Source of the DNA: Microtetraspora sp. NBRC 16547
GTDB lineage: Bacteria > Actinomycetota > Actinomycetes > Streptosporangiales > Streptosporangiaceae
Assembly (NCBI RefSeq): GCF_030268965.1
Contig: NZ_BSSE01000025.1
Coordinates: 43,592 to 107,591 of the forward strand
Length of the DNA stretch: 64,000 nucleotides
Direction: 5' to 3'
Part shown: in pieces, positions 7,404 to 16,600 of the stretch
Position numbering within the stretch: position 1 is the first letter of the stretch
Layout: the number at the start of each line of letters is the position of its first letter
Position numbers and translations under genes: made by a program
Notes under the pieces: model-generated
Told to the model about the DNA's origin: nothing
Database searches by the model: none
What the model saw: only the letters and a program-made list of their open reading frames with translations

Positions 7404-8399
7404 ATGACTGCCGCCGACCCCAAGCAGGCTCCTGTTCCGGGCACGGCCGAGGCGCCGGGATCGACCCGTTTCCCGCAGGAGTTGATGTACGCGGCGGCCT
7501 CACAGTACTACCTGGACGACGCGAATCAGGGCGACATCGCCAAGAGGCTCGGCGTCAGCCGGGCGACCGTCAGCAGGCTTCTGGCCGAGGCCCGGCGCCA
7601 GGGCATGGTCGAGATCAGGGTGCACCGTCCCTCCAGTCTGGAGGACGGGCCGTTGGCGACGGAGTTGGCGGACGCCCTCGGCCTGCGGCGGGTCTACCTC
7701 GTGCCGAAGGTCGGCGGCCCCAAGCTCGGGCCGTGGCTGGCCCCCGGCCTGACCCGAGCCCTGGCCGCGGCCGGCCTCAAGTCCGGCGACGTTGTGCTGG
7801 TTTCCTCCGGCAGCACCGTTTACGAGTGCGCGCAGGAAGGGGTGGGGTGGCTACCGGGGGTCACCATCGCCCCGGCCGTGGGCGGGCAGGAGGAGCCGCA
7901 GCCATGGTTCCAGACGAACGAGACGACCCGGATCCTGGCCGAGCGCGTCGGCGGCGTGCCGAGCTACCTCTACGCGCCCGCCTTGCCGGGGCCGGAGTTG
8001 TTCAATTCCCTCCAGCACGAGCCTTCCGTACGGCGTGTCATGGATCTGTGGGCGCGCGCCAGGTGCGCCATCGTGGGGGTCGGGTCGGCTCCCCTGTCCC
8101 GGCAGGTGATCCCTGCCTTTGTCCCCTCCAGCGCGCCCAGTCTGAGCCACGCCGTGGGTGACGTGTGCTCGCGGTTCTACGATCACGAGGGCGAGCCGGT
8201 CGGGTATCCGGGAAGCGACCGCCTTGTCGCCACGAGCCTCGACGATCTGCGACGCATCCCGGTGTCGATCGCGGTCGCGGTGGGTGCGCAGAAGATCCTC
8301 TCCATCATCGCCGGAGCCCGCGGCGGTTACTTCAACCAGTTGGTCACCGATGTGCTGACCGCGGAAGGACTGCTCGCGGCGTCGCGCCAGGCCCGATAA
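7404..8399 (+). CDS. SorC/DeoR-like sugar-binding transcriptional regulator
   Basis: A 331-residue regulator. Residues about 25-70 hold a helix-turn-helix (DIAKRLGVSRATVSRLLAEA) followed by the wing (QGMVEIRV). Residues about 75-330 form the SorC sugar-phosphate-binding domain, with GDVVLVSSGST and VGVGSAPLSRQ loops typical of the ribose-5-phosphate-isomerase-like fold. I use the ATG at 7404, preceded by GGAG, rather than the longer open frame from 7263. Family members release DNA when a phosphorylated sugar binds. The two matching operators, at its own promoter and upstream of the transporter operon, point to control of both units. The effector is probably a phosphorylated product of the two kinases downstream. 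Confidence 0.9.
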   Translation: MTAADPKQAPVPGTAEAPGSTRFPQELMYAAASQYYLDDANQGDIAKRLGVSRATVSRLLAEARRQGMVEIRVHRPSSLEDGPLATELADALGLRRVYLVPKVGGPKLGPWLAPGLTRALAAAGLKSGDVVLVSSGSTVYECAQEGVGWLPGVTIAPAVGGQEEPQPWFQTNETTRILAERVGGVPSYLYAPALPGPELFNSLQHEPSVRRVMDLWARARCAIVGVGSAPLSRQVIPAFVPSSAPSLSHAVGDVCSRFYDHEGEPVGYPGSDRLVATSLDDLRRIPVSIAVAVGAQKILSIIAGARGGYFNQLVTDVLTAEGLLAASRQAR

Positions 8400-8455
8400 C
8401 GGTCGCCTCCCTGGTGCCTCCCTGGCGCCTCCATGCCTGACGCACGCCCGAAATT

Positions 8456-8484
8456 GTTGAACATTTTTGCTGGACAGATGTTCT
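8456..8484. promoter_or_regulatory. SorC-type operator, copy B, upstream of the sugar operon
   Basis: A dyad with perfect 6-bp arms, GAACAT (8459-8464) and ATGTTC (8478-8483), 13 bp apart, within a 29-bp block shared with copy A in the opposite orientation. It lies 160 bp upstream of the binding-protein gene. The spacing of the arms is the same in both copies. Confidence 0.65.
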
Positions 8485-8645
8485 GGTGTCGCACTAGCGT
8501 GAGCGCACCACAGGAGGCCCCTCCGCGTCCTCGCCGCCAGGCAGGGTCCGCACGGCCTTCGGCGTACTCGGGGAACACCAGAGCGGCGTCTCTGGCGACC
8601 GGCGGGTCCGATCGTCGCCAGGGCGAGAGCGAGTGAGGAAAAATC

Positions 8646-9728
8646 GTGATCAAAGCTCAGGCACGGGCGACCGCGGTCGCCGCGTTGGCACTGCTCGCAG
8701 GGTCGACGCTCACCGCTTGCGCCTCCGGGTCCACATCCGACAGCGGTGGCAAGGGGGCCGGCGCGGACAGCGCCAAGGTCGCCTTTCTCATGCCCGACCT
8801 CGCGTCGACCCGGTACGAGCTGGCGGACAAGCCGTTGTTCGTGGCCAAGATGACGCAGCTGTGCGCCGACTGCTCGGTGATCTACCAAAACGCCGACTCC
8901 GACGCGGCCAAGCAGCAGCAGCAGGCCAACTCGGCGCTGGCACAGGGCGTCAAAGTGATCGTCCTCGATCCTGTCGACTCCGCCGCGGCGGCCACCATCG
9001 TCAAGACGGCGCAGGCCCAGAACGTCGCGGTCATCGCGTACGACCGCCCGATTCCGGCGACTCCCGCCGACTTCTACGTGTCGTTCGACAACGAGAAGAT
9101 CGGCTCCCTGATCGCCCAGTCCCTCGTCGACCACCTGAAGAAGGAGGACGCGAAGGGCGGGATCCTGGAGGTCAACGGATCTCCCACGGACGCCGCCGCG
9201 GGCCTGATCAAAAAGGGTATCCACAGCGCGGTCGATCCCAGCGGCTTCAAGCTGCTGGCCGAGTACGACACGCCGGACTGGCAACCGGAGAAGGCCCAGC
9301 AGTGGGTCAGCGGGCAGATCACTCAGTTCGGTGACCAGATCGCCGGGGTTGTGGCCGCCAACGACGGCACAGGCGGCGGGTCGATCGCCGCCTTCAAGGC
9401 GGCGGGAGCGCCGGTGCCTCCTGTCACGGGCAACGACGCCGAGCTCGCCGCGGCTCAGCGCATCATCGCCGGCGACCAGTACAACACCATCTCCAAGCCG
9501 ATCAAGATCGTGGCGGAGGCGGCAGCGGACATTGCCCACCAGTTCATCCAGGGCAAGAAGCCGACGGGGGAGACGAGCCTGTACAACACGCCCTCCCAGC
9601 TGTTCACGCCCTCGGTCGTCACGAAGGAGAACATCAACGAGGTGCTGTTCCAGAGCGGGATCATGAAGGCCTCTGACGTCTGCACCGCGCAGTACGCCAA
9701 GGCCTGCGCGGAGCTCGACATCAAGTAG
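8646..9728 (+). CDS. Sugar ABC transporter substrate-binding lipoprotein (XylF-like)
   Basis: A 360-residue periplasmic-binding-protein-like lipoprotein. The signal peptide ends in the lipobox STLTAC (Cys25), followed by a Ser/Gly linker. The mature part has the ribose/xylose type I fold. FLMPDLASTRYE, NADSDAAKQQQQ, VIVLDPVDS, VIAYDRPIP and VSFDNEKIGSL match the D-xylose-binding XylF subgroup. The GTG start has GAGGA 8 nt upstream. It is the first gene of the operon and should capture the sugar outside the membrane. The ligand could be xylose or another pentose or polyol. Confidence 0.88.
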   Translation: MIKAQARATAVAALALLAGSTLTACASGSTSDSGGKGAGADSAKVAFLMPDLASTRYELADKPLFVAKMTQLCADCSVIYQNADSDAAKQQQQANSALAQGVKVIVLDPVDSAAAATIVKTAQAQNVAVIAYDRPIPATPADFYVSFDNEKIGSLIAQSLVDHLKKEDAKGGILEVNGSPTDAAAGLIKKGIHSAVDPSGFKLLAEYDTPDWQPEKAQQWVSGQITQFGDQIAGVVAANDGTGGGSIAAFKAAGAPVPPVTGNDAELAAAQRIIAGDQYNTISKPIKIVAEAAADIAHQFIQGKKPTGETSLYNTPSQLFTPSVVTKENINEVLFQSGIMKASDVCTAQYAKACAELDIK

Positions 9729-9787
9729 TGGGCGGGCCGCGCTCCCCTGGGGAGCGCGGATCCCTCCTCGACCTCAGGGAGCCTCCA

Positions 9788-10612
9788 TTGTCCTCTCAGC
9801 AAGCAGCAGCCGGGCGCGACAGCGTGCTGTCCCTGCGCGGGATCGGCAAGACGTTCGGAGCGGTGGCCGCGCTCACGGACATCGACCTCGACGTGGCGGC
9901 GGGACAGGTCGTCGCCGTGGTCGGGGACAACGGTGCCGGGAAGTCGACCCTGGTCAAGATCCTCTCAGGCGTGCACCGGCCTGACTCCGGGGCGATCACT
10001 TTCGAGTCACGGGTGGTCGACATCCCGACCCCGGCGGCCGCGCACCGCCTCGGCATCGCGACCGTCTTCCAGGATCTCGCCCTGTGCGAGAACCTCAACG
10101 TGGTCGAGAACCTGTTCCTGGGGCAGGAGCTGCGGCCACTCCGCCTGAACACCGTCGCGATGGAGACCCGGTCCTGGGAGCTGCTGCGCCGGCTCTCAGC
10201 CAAGATTCCCACTGTCAGGGTCCCCGTTGCCGCGCTTTCTGGAGGCCAGCGGCAGACCGTGGCGATCGCCAGGTCGCTCCTCGGAAACCCCAAGATCATC
10301 ATTCTGGACGAGCCGACGGCGGCACTGGGAGTCGCCCAGACGGCGGAAGTCCTGAATCTCGTTGAGCGGCTGCGGGAGAACGGCCTGGGGGTCATCATGA
10401 TCACCCACAACATGGCCGACGTGAAAGCGGTGGCCGACGTCGTGGCGGTGCTGCGGCTCGGCAGGAACAACGGCCTGTTCGACGTGAAGGACGTCTCGAC
10501 CGATGACATCGTCGCCGCCATCACCGGCGCACGGGACAACGTGGTCGCCCAGCGGGCGGCGCGCCGCGGCGAAGCGGGGAACGTGGCGGCCGAGGAAGGA
10601 CTCCCCTCGTGA
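9788..10612 (+). CDS. Sugar ABC transporter ATP-binding protein, single domain
   Basis: A 274-residue ATPase with one ABC domain: Walker A GDNGAGKST at about 46-54, Q-loop in VFQDLALC, signature LSGGQRQ, Walker B IIILDEPTAAL and switch His in ITHNM. Ribose-type importers usually have a fused double ATPase of about 500 residues; the single-domain form resembles the Frc/XylG-short subgroup and would act as a homodimer. The open frame reaches 9728, but I place the start at TTG 9788 behind AGGGAG. The last 4 bp overlap the permease start (GTGA). Confidence 0.88.
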   Translation: MSSQQAAAGRDSVLSLRGIGKTFGAVAALTDIDLDVAAGQVVAVVGDNGAGKSTLVKILSGVHRPDSGAITFESRVVDIPTPAAAHRLGIATVFQDLALCENLNVVENLFLGQELRPLRLNTVAMETRSWELLRRLSAKIPTVRVPVAALSGGQRQTVAIARSLLGNPKIIILDEPTAALGVAQTAEVLNLVERLRENGLGVIMITHNMADVKAVADVVAVLRLGRNNGLFDVKDVSTDDIVAAITGARDNVVAQRAARRGEAGNVAAEEGLPS

Positions 10613-11865
10613 AAACCACTGACAGCCCCACCGTGGTGACCGTCGCCACCGACCTCCAAGATGAGCGCCTCCAAGCCCGCGACGGCCTGCGCGGCGCGGT
10701 CGCCGCCCTGCTCGACCGGGCGCGGAGCGGGGATCTGGGCATGGTGCCCGTCGCCGTCGGGCTCGTGGTGATCTGGACGGTGCTGCAGATCCTGAACCCG
10801 GTCTTTCTCTCGAGCGCCAACCTCGTGAATCTCACGATGGAGTCGGTCCCGGTCGGTGTCATGGCGCTCGGCATCGTCTGCGTGCTGCTCGTCGGCCAGA
10901 TCGACCTGTCGGTCGGTTCGGTCAGCGGCCTTTCCGCGGCCGTTCTGGCCGTTCTGTTCATCGGCCAGGACCTGCCCGTCTGGGGCGCGATCCTGGCCGC
11001 CCTGCTTGTGGGCGTCGTCGTCGGCTGGCTGTACTCGCAGATCTTCAACCGGTTCGGGGTGCCGAGCTTCGTCATCACGCTCGCCGGGCTCCTGGGCTTC
11101 CTCGGCATGCAACTCTACGTACTCGGCACGAAGGGCTCGATCAACCTGCCCTTCGACTCGGGTCTGGTGAACTTCGCCCAGCTGGCCTTCGTGCCGCCGT
11201 GGTTGTCGTACGTCTTCGTCGTCGTCGCGGCCGGGGTGTTGTTCGTCAGCGGGTTCCTGCACGCCCGCGAGCGCCGTACGGCGGGCCTGTCCGCGCGGAG
11301 CCTGCCCGTCCTCGTGACCCGCAGCGCTGCGCTGCTGGTGGGGCTGGGACTCGTCGTCTGGTACCTGAACCAGACCCGGGGCGTCGGCTGGATGTTCGTC
11401 CTCTTCGTGGCACTGGTCCTGATCATGCACTACCTGCTGTCCAGGACGAAGTGGGGCAAGGCCGTCTACGCGGTGGGCGGTAACACCGAGGCCGCCCGCC
11501 GGGCCGGCATCAACGTCAAAGCCGTCTACAGCTCGGTCTTCGTCCTGTGCAGCACGTTCGCCGCTGTCGGCGGAGTGCTCGCCGCGGCCCGGCTCGCCGC
11601 CGCCAACCAGAGCAGCGGTACAGGCGACGTCAACCTCAACGCGATCGCGGCGGCCGTGATCGGCGGCACCAGCCTGTTCGGCGGGAGGGGGTCGGCCTTC
11701 GGGGCGCTGCTGGGGATGATCGTGATCCAGTCGATCTCCAGCGGGCTGACCCTGCTGAACCTCGACTCCTCTATCCGGTTCGCGGTCACGGGGGCCGTCC
11801 TGCTGCTGGCGGTGATCGTGGACTCGGTCTCACGCCGGTCGCGGACCTCCCACGGCAGGGCTTGA
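10609..11865 (+). CDS. Sugar ABC transporter permease (XylH-like)
   Basis: A 418-residue inner-membrane permease of the branched-chain/ribose family (BPD_transp_2), with about ten to twelve hydrophobic segments. It has a charged N-terminal stretch of about 45 residues, the conserved GQIDLSVGSVSGLSAA motif near residues 105-120, and the C-terminal EAARRAGINV and AVIGGTSLFGGRGSAFGALLG coupling region. The length fits XylH-type permeases, which are longer than RbsC. Its stop is 14 bp from the next gene. With the two genes upstream it forms a complete importer. Confidence 0.9.
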   Translation: MKTTDSPTVVTVATDLQDERLQARDGLRGAVAALLDRARSGDLGMVPVAVGLVVIWTVLQILNPVFLSSANLVNLTMESVPVGVMALGIVCVLLVGQIDLSVGSVSGLSAAVLAVLFIGQDLPVWGAILAALLVGVVVGWLYSQIFNRFGVPSFVITLAGLLGFLGMQLYVLGTKGSINLPFDSGLVNFAQLAFVPPWLSYVFVVVAAGVLFVSGFLHARERRTAGLSARSLPVLVTRSAALLVGLGLVVWYLNQTRGVGWMFVLFVALVLIMHYLLSRTKWGKAVYAVGGNTEAARRAGINVKAVYSSVFVLCSTFAAVGGVLAAARLAAANQSSGTGDVNLNAIAAAVIGGTSLFGGRGSAFGALLGMIVIQSISSGLTLLNLDSSIRFAVTGAVLLLAVIVDSVSRRSRTSHGRA

Positions 11866-11879
11866 GAGGAGTCGTTCCC

Positions 11880-13376
11880 TTGGCAGTCATCTGCGTCGAC
11901 GCCGGTACCACGATGATCAAGGCGGTCGGTTACGACGGGACCGGCGCGGAGGCTGTCGTCGCCCGCCAGGAGGCCGGTGTGACCCGGCCGGCTCCCGGCT
12001 GGGCCGAGCAGGACATGGACGCGGTCTGGGACGCGGTCGCCTCGACCGTGCGGCGCGTCGTTCAGCAGCTCGGGAGCGGCGTGGACTTCGTCGCCGTGAC
12101 CGCGCAGGGCGACGGCTGCTGGCTGGTCGACGCCGCCGGCTCACCGGCCGGGCCGGCGATCCTGTGGAACGACGGCCGGGCCGCCGGGATCGTCGAGTCC
12201 TGGATGCGGTCCGGCGTCGTGGAGCGGGCCTTCCGGATCAACGGCTCCCTGACGGCGTCAGGGCTGCCCAACGCGATCCTGACCTGGCTCGCGCGGCACG
12301 ATCCGGACCGGCTCGAACGCTCCAGGGCCCTGCTGACCTGCGGTGGTTGGATCTTCTTCCGGCTGACCGGAGAAATAGCGTGTGATGAGTCCGACGGATC
12401 GGCGCCGTTCATGGACCCGCGCACGCGGCGGTACTCCCCGGAGCTTCTCGACCTGTTCGGGCTGGAGTGGGCGGCGCGGTTGCTTCCCGAGTTGCGTGAC
12501 GACGCGCATCGCGTCGCCGAACTGAACCGGGACGCGGCAGCGCTCCTCGATCTGCCGGCGGGGACTCCGGTGGTCATGGCGCCCTACGACATCGCTTCCA
12601 CGGCGCTGGGCGTGGGAGCGGTGGACACCGGCCAGGCGTGCAGCATTCTGGGCACCACCTTGTGTACGCAGGCCGTCGTCGACCGCCTCGAGTTGGAAGG
12701 CGAGCCGTCGGGGATCACGGTGGCCTCAGGCGTGCCCGACAGGTACCTTCGCGCGTTCCCCACCTTTGCCGGGATCGAGGTGATCCAGTGGGCGTGCCGT
12801 CTCCTCGGCCTCCGCGACCCCGCCGACCTGGGAGAGCTGGCCGCACGCAGCGCCCCGGGTGCCGGAGGGCTGGCGTTCCTGCCGTACTTCTCGCCGGCCG
12901 GAGAACGGGCGCCCTTCCTCGACCCCCTGGCCCGGGGCGCGTTTCTCGGCATGTCCTTCGAGCATGGCCCCGAGCAGATCGCCCGTGCCACGATGGAGGG
13001 CCTCGCGCTCGTCATCCAGGACTGTCTGATCGCTGCGGGCGGCCGTCCGCGCGAGCTGAGGGTATGCGGCGGCGGTGCGGCCAGCCCGCTGTGGCTGCAG
13101 ATGATCGCTGATGTGACCGGCGCCCCCGTACTCCGGTCGCGCGACGCCGAAGTGGGCGCGCGCGGGGCGTTCCTGACGGGTCTGGTCGCGACGGGCGGCG
13201 CCGACACCATCGCGGCGGCCGTACAGGAGCAGGTACGGCTGGGCGACGCCGTCGAGCCGGATCCGGCCGGATCCGTGCTGCACGCCCACCTCTTCGAGGA
13301 CTTCCTGGCGCTGCGAGAGGCGACCGCCGTCTCCTGGCCACTGCTCGCGCGTATGCGTGACAGGAGCCGCTCGTGA
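11880..13376 (+). CDS. FGGY-family carbohydrate kinase (first of two)
   Basis: A 498-residue FGGY kinase. The N-terminal phosphate loop is ICVDAGTTMIKAVGYDG. WNDGRA and the GTPVVMAPYD/GTTLCTQ segments mark the first domain, and the C-terminal domain has the adenosine motif CGGGAASPLWLQM. The TTG at 11880 is preceded by GAGAGGAG, and the open frame further upstream only overlaps the permease. It shares its stop with the start of a second, different FGGY kinase. Likely substrate: a pentulose, tetrulose or polyol delivered by the transporter. Specificity cannot be read from sequence alone. Confidence 0.85.
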   Translation: MAVICVDAGTTMIKAVGYDGTGAEAVVARQEAGVTRPAPGWAEQDMDAVWDAVASTVRRVVQQLGSGVDFVAVTAQGDGCWLVDAAGSPAGPAILWNDGRAAGIVESWMRSGVVERAFRINGSLTASGLPNAILTWLARHDPDRLERSRALLTCGGWIFFRLTGEIACDESDGSAPFMDPRTRRYSPELLDLFGLEWAARLLPELRDDAHRVAELNRDAAALLDLPAGTPVVMAPYDIASTALGVGAVDTGQACSILGTTLCTQAVVDRLELEGEPSGITVASGVPDRYLRAFPTFAGIEVIQWACRLLGLRDPADLGELAARSAPGAGGLAFLPYFSPAGERAPFLDPLARGAFLGMSFEHGPEQIARATMEGLALVIQDCLIAAGGRPRELRVCGGGAASPLWLQMIADVTGAPVLRSRDAEVGARGAFLTGLVATGGADTIAAAVQEQVRLGDAVEPDPAGSVLHAHLFEDFLALREATAVSWPLLARMRDRSRS

Positions 13377-14833
13377 GGGCCTGGATCGGTTTGGACCTGG
13401 GAACTCAGAGCGTACGGGCGATGGCCGTAGCCGACGGAGGCGAGGTCCTCGGCGTGGCCGGTCGGGCACTGACCAGCAGGAGGGACGGCCCCCGGCACGA
13501 GCAGGATCCCGAGCAGTGGTGGAAGGAGCTGGCCGCCGCCTCCCGCGAGGCGCTCCGCGGTGTGCCGCGCGACCTCGTCAGCGGGGTCGCCGTGACCGCC
13601 ACCTCCGGAACGATCCTGCTGACGCGGCCCGACGGCAGCCCGCTCACTCCAGCCCTGATGTACGACGACAGGCGGGCCGCGGCCGAGGTCGAGCGTGTGA
13701 ACGAGGTCGGCGGACCCGTCTGGTCCCGGCTCGGCTACCGGAAGATGCAGGCCACCTGGGCGCTGCCGAAACTGCTGTGGCTGCTACGCGAGAACGCCGT
13801 CGACGGCACGCGACTGGCCCACCAGAACGACTTCGTCAACCGCCGTCTGGTCGGGCGAGATGTCCCCGCGGATCTCAGCAACGCGCTGAAGACCGGCGTG
13901 GACCTGATCGCCGAGAGCTGGCCGGACTCGGTCCTGGAAGAGCTGGGCGTCCCGGAGCGCATCCTTCCCGGCGTCGTACGGCCGGGCACGGTGCTCGGCA
14001 CGGTCTGCGCCGAGGCTGCCTCGTACACCGGCATTCCCGAGGGCACGCCCGTGATCGCGGGCACCACCGACGGGTGCGCCGCGCAGATCGGGGCGGGTGC
14101 CATGCGCGCCGGCAGTTGGAACACCGTGCTGGGCACGACGCTCGTGCTCAAGGGATCGAGCCCGGAACTGATCCACGACCCGCTCGGCGTCGTCTACTCC
14201 CACCGCGCGCCGGACGGCGGCTGGCTTCCTGGAGGCGCGTCGAGCACCGGCGCCGGCGTGCTGGCCCGTGAGCTCGCCGGACGCGATCTGGACGACCTGA
14301 GCCACCAGGCCGCGCGGCGTGCGAAGCTCACCGCGACCACCTACCCGCTCGTCTCCCCAGGGGAGCGGTTCCCCTTCCATGCGCCGCAGGCTGAGAGCTT
14401 CACCCTCGGCAGCCCCGCCGACGACGTCGACCGCTACGCGGCGATCCTGCGGGGCGCGGCCTTCATCGAACGGCTCTGCTTCGACTACCTCGACCTGTTG
14501 GGTGCTCCGCTGAACGGCGAGATCATCCTGACCGGCGGCGCCACCAGGAGTCCGTACTGGACCCAGCTGCGGGCAGACGTGCTGCGGCAGCCGGTGACGC
14601 TCCGCGAGAACGCCGAGCCCGCACTCGGCATGGCCGTACTCGCCGCCGCCGCGGGGCGCCAGGTCTCCGCTGTCGCCGCCCAGATGGTCCGTACCCGCAG
14701 CGTGGTGCGGCCGCGCGCCGGGTACGCGGACGATCTGGAAGACGCCTACCTGCGGTTCGTCGGCGAGCTGAACAACCGCGGCTGGCTGACGGACGACGTC
14801 GCCGCCCATGCCCACGAGAGGACGACACGTTGA
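13373..14833 (+). CDS. FGGY-family carbohydrate kinase (second of two)
   Basis: A 486-residue FGGY kinase with IGLDLGTQSVRAMAV at the N-terminus, GTTDGCAAQIGAGA and LGTTLVLKG in the middle, and LTGGATRSPYWTQLRADV near the C-terminus. It is only distantly similar to the kinase before it, so this is not a recent tandem duplication. The GTG start overlaps the previous stop by 4 bp. Two kinases in one operon suggest two related substrates, or successive phosphorylation steps around the phosphatase that follows. Confidence 0.85.
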   Translation: MRAWIGLDLGTQSVRAMAVADGGEVLGVAGRALTSRRDGPRHEQDPEQWWKELAAASREALRGVPRDLVSGVAVTATSGTILLTRPDGSPLTPALMYDDRRAAAEVERVNEVGGPVWSRLGYRKMQATWALPKLLWLLRENAVDGTRLAHQNDFVNRRLVGRDVPADLSNALKTGVDLIAESWPDSVLEELGVPERILPGVVRPGTVLGTVCAEAASYTGIPEGTPVIAGTTDGCAAQIGAGAMRAGSWNTVLGTTLVLKGSSPELIHDPLGVVYSHRAPDGGWLPGGASSTGAGVLARELAGRDLDDLSHQAARRAKLTATTYPLVSPGERFPFHAPQAESFTLGSPADDVDRYAAILRGAAFIERLCFDYLDLLGAPLNGEIILTGGATRSPYWTQLRADVLRQPVTLRENAEPALGMAVLAAAAGRQVSAVAAQMVRTRSVVRPRAGYADDLEDAYLRFVGELNNRGWLTDDVAAHAHERTTR

Positions 14834-15435
14834 CGAATCTGGTGCTGACGCGCCACGGGGAGACCGTGTGGCACGCCGAGAACCGTTACGCCGGGGCCAC
14901 CGACATCGAGCTGACCCCGCGGGGAATCGCGCAGGCCGATCGCCTCGCCGCCTGGACGAGAACGGCGAAGCTGGCCGCCGTGTGGGCCTCCCCGTTGAGC
15001 CGTGCCCGTGTAACCGCCATGGCCTGTGCCGAGGCGACCGGGATGGAGCCGCGCACCGACGCCCGTCTCCGCGAACTCGACTTCGGCGGGGGAGAGGGGC
15101 TCACCTCGGCGGACATGTGGGAACGGTTCCCCGACGCTCGCGCCGCCTTCGAAGCCGATCCGGTGGCTTCTCCCCTGCCTGGTGGGGAGGACCCGCGCGA
15201 GGCGGCCCGTCGCTTCGTGGACTGCCTGGAGGACATCGCCGGCGCACATCCCGGTGAGCGCGTGCTCGTGGTCGCGCACACGACGGCGATCCGGCTCGCT
15301 CTGTGCTACCTCATCGGGGTGCCTCTGGGCGAGTACCGGCGGCTTTTCCCGCGCCTGGACAACTGCGCGATCACGGAGATCCGTCTCAGGGACGGCAAGG
15401 CCGCGATCCTGCAGCTCAATTCCCCGAGTCTGTAG
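14830..15435 (+). CDS. Histidine phosphatase family protein
   Basis: A 201-residue branch-1 histidine phosphatase. It has the catalytic RHG motif (LTRHGET, His9), Arg and Glu positions in SPLSRAR and ELDFGGGEG, and the second catalytic His in VVAHTTAIR. It lacks the insertions of glycolytic phosphoglycerate mutase, so phosphatase activity on a sugar phosphate is likelier. The TTG start overlaps the kinase stop (TTGA). Within this operon it could dephosphorylate a metabolic intermediate or a dead-end product. Confidence 0.85.
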   Translation: MTNLVLTRHGETVWHAENRYAGATDIELTPRGIAQADRLAAWTRTAKLAAVWASPLSRARVTAMACAEATGMEPRTDARLRELDFGGGEGLTSADMWERFPDARAAFEADPVASPLPGGEDPREAARRFVDCLEDIAGAHPGERVLVVAHTTAIRLALCYLIGVPLGEYRRLFPRLDNCAITEIRLRDGKAAILQLNSPSL

Positions 15436-15447
15436 TTGGAGCCCGTT

Positions 15448-16533
15448 GTGACAATTCGCGTCCTCGCCGCCGGCGACCACTTCGTACTCAATCAATTGCT
15501 GATCGACGCGCTCAGGCGCGAGGTTCCCGGTGAGCTGGACGTGCGGGAGCTCACGCTGCCCTGGCCGGTGGTGCCCTTCGGTCGGGTCGCCGAGGTGGAC
15601 GAGGCGTCCGACGTGGAGGACGAGCTCATTGAGGCGCTGCGCGGGATCGAGGTCTGCGTGACGCAGATGGCGCCGCTGACGGAACGTGTGCTCGGCGCCT
15701 CGCCCGATCTCAGGCTCTTCTGCGTCAGCCGTGGCGGTCCCGTCAACGCCAACCTCGAGTCGGCGACCAAGGCGGGAGTCGCGGTGACTTTCGCCCCCGG
15801 CCGCAATGCCACGGCCACCGCCGAGCACACGCTGGCCATGCTGCTCGCGGCCGCCCGCCGCGTCCCGGCCATTCACGCGGACCTCGCGGCGGGCACGTGG
15901 CGCGGTGACTACTACAGGTACGACCGTGTAGGGCCGGAGCTGGAGGGGAGCACCGTGGGCCTGGTCGGCTACGGCGCGATCGGCATGCGGGTCGCCCGGA
16001 TGCTGCAGGGGTTCGGCGCCCGCGTGCTGGTCTTCGACCCATATGCGGCTCCCGACGCCCTCGAAGCCGGTGTCACGCTGGTCGAGTTGGACGAACTGCT
16101 GGCGCGTTCGCGGTTCCTCTCCCTGCACGCGCGGGTGACGCCCGAGACCACCGGGATGATCGGCGCGGCCGAGATCGCCGCGATGCCGGCCGGATCGATC
16201 ATCGTCAACTGCGCCAGGGGCGCCCTGCTGGACTACGACGCCCTGTGCGACGCCCTCGACGCGGAACATCTCTTCGGCGCGGCGCTCGATGTCTTCCCTG
16301 AGGAGCCGATCCCCGCGGGATCGCGGCTGCTCTCCACGCCGAACATCGTGGTGACCCCGCACCTGGCCGGCGCGAGCAAGGAGACGGCGGCCAGGGCAGC
16401 CCAGATCGTCGCCCAGGAAGTGGCCCGTTACGTACGCGGTGAGCCGCTCATGCACTGCGCGAATCCGGCCGTGGCCGATGCCTTGAGCCGATCCTCGTAC
16501 GCGCCCGGCCTTGGGCCCAGGACCGTGCCGTAA
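15448..16533 (+). CDS. D-isomer-specific 2-hydroxyacid dehydrogenase
   Basis: A 361-residue NAD-dependent dehydrogenase with the Rossmann loop VGLVGYGAIGMRVA at about 170-183. The catalytic trio is in place: Arg in NCARGALLD, Glu in DVFPEEPIP and His in VTPHLAGAS. It resembles phosphoglycerate/erythronate-type dehydrogenases. The frame opens at TTG 15436, but GGAG lies 6 nt before the GTG at 15448, which I use. It is the last gene of the operon, 12 nt after the phosphatase. It may oxidise a sugar-acid intermediate or reduce a keto acid. Confidence 0.85.
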   Translation: MTIRVLAAGDHFVLNQLLIDALRREVPGELDVRELTLPWPVVPFGRVAEVDEASDVEDELIEALRGIEVCVTQMAPLTERVLGASPDLRLFCVSRGGPVNANLESATKAGVAVTFAPGRNATATAEHTLAMLLAAARRVPAIHADLAAGTWRGDYYRYDRVGPELEGSTVGLVGYGAIGMRVARMLQGFGARVLVFDPYAAPDALEAGVTLVELDELLARSRFLSLHARVTPETTGMIGAAEIAAMPAGSIIVNCARGALLDYDALCDALDAEHLFGAALDVFPEEPIPAGSRLLSTPNIVVTPHLAGASKETAARAAQIVAQEVARYVRGEPLMHCANPAVADALSRSSYAPGLGPRTVP

Positions 16534-16600
16534 GCCGGTTCCGTGCTGTCCCTGTGGTGGGCCGTCACGATGTCGCCCGTGGTGATCGGAGTGAGCGGGC

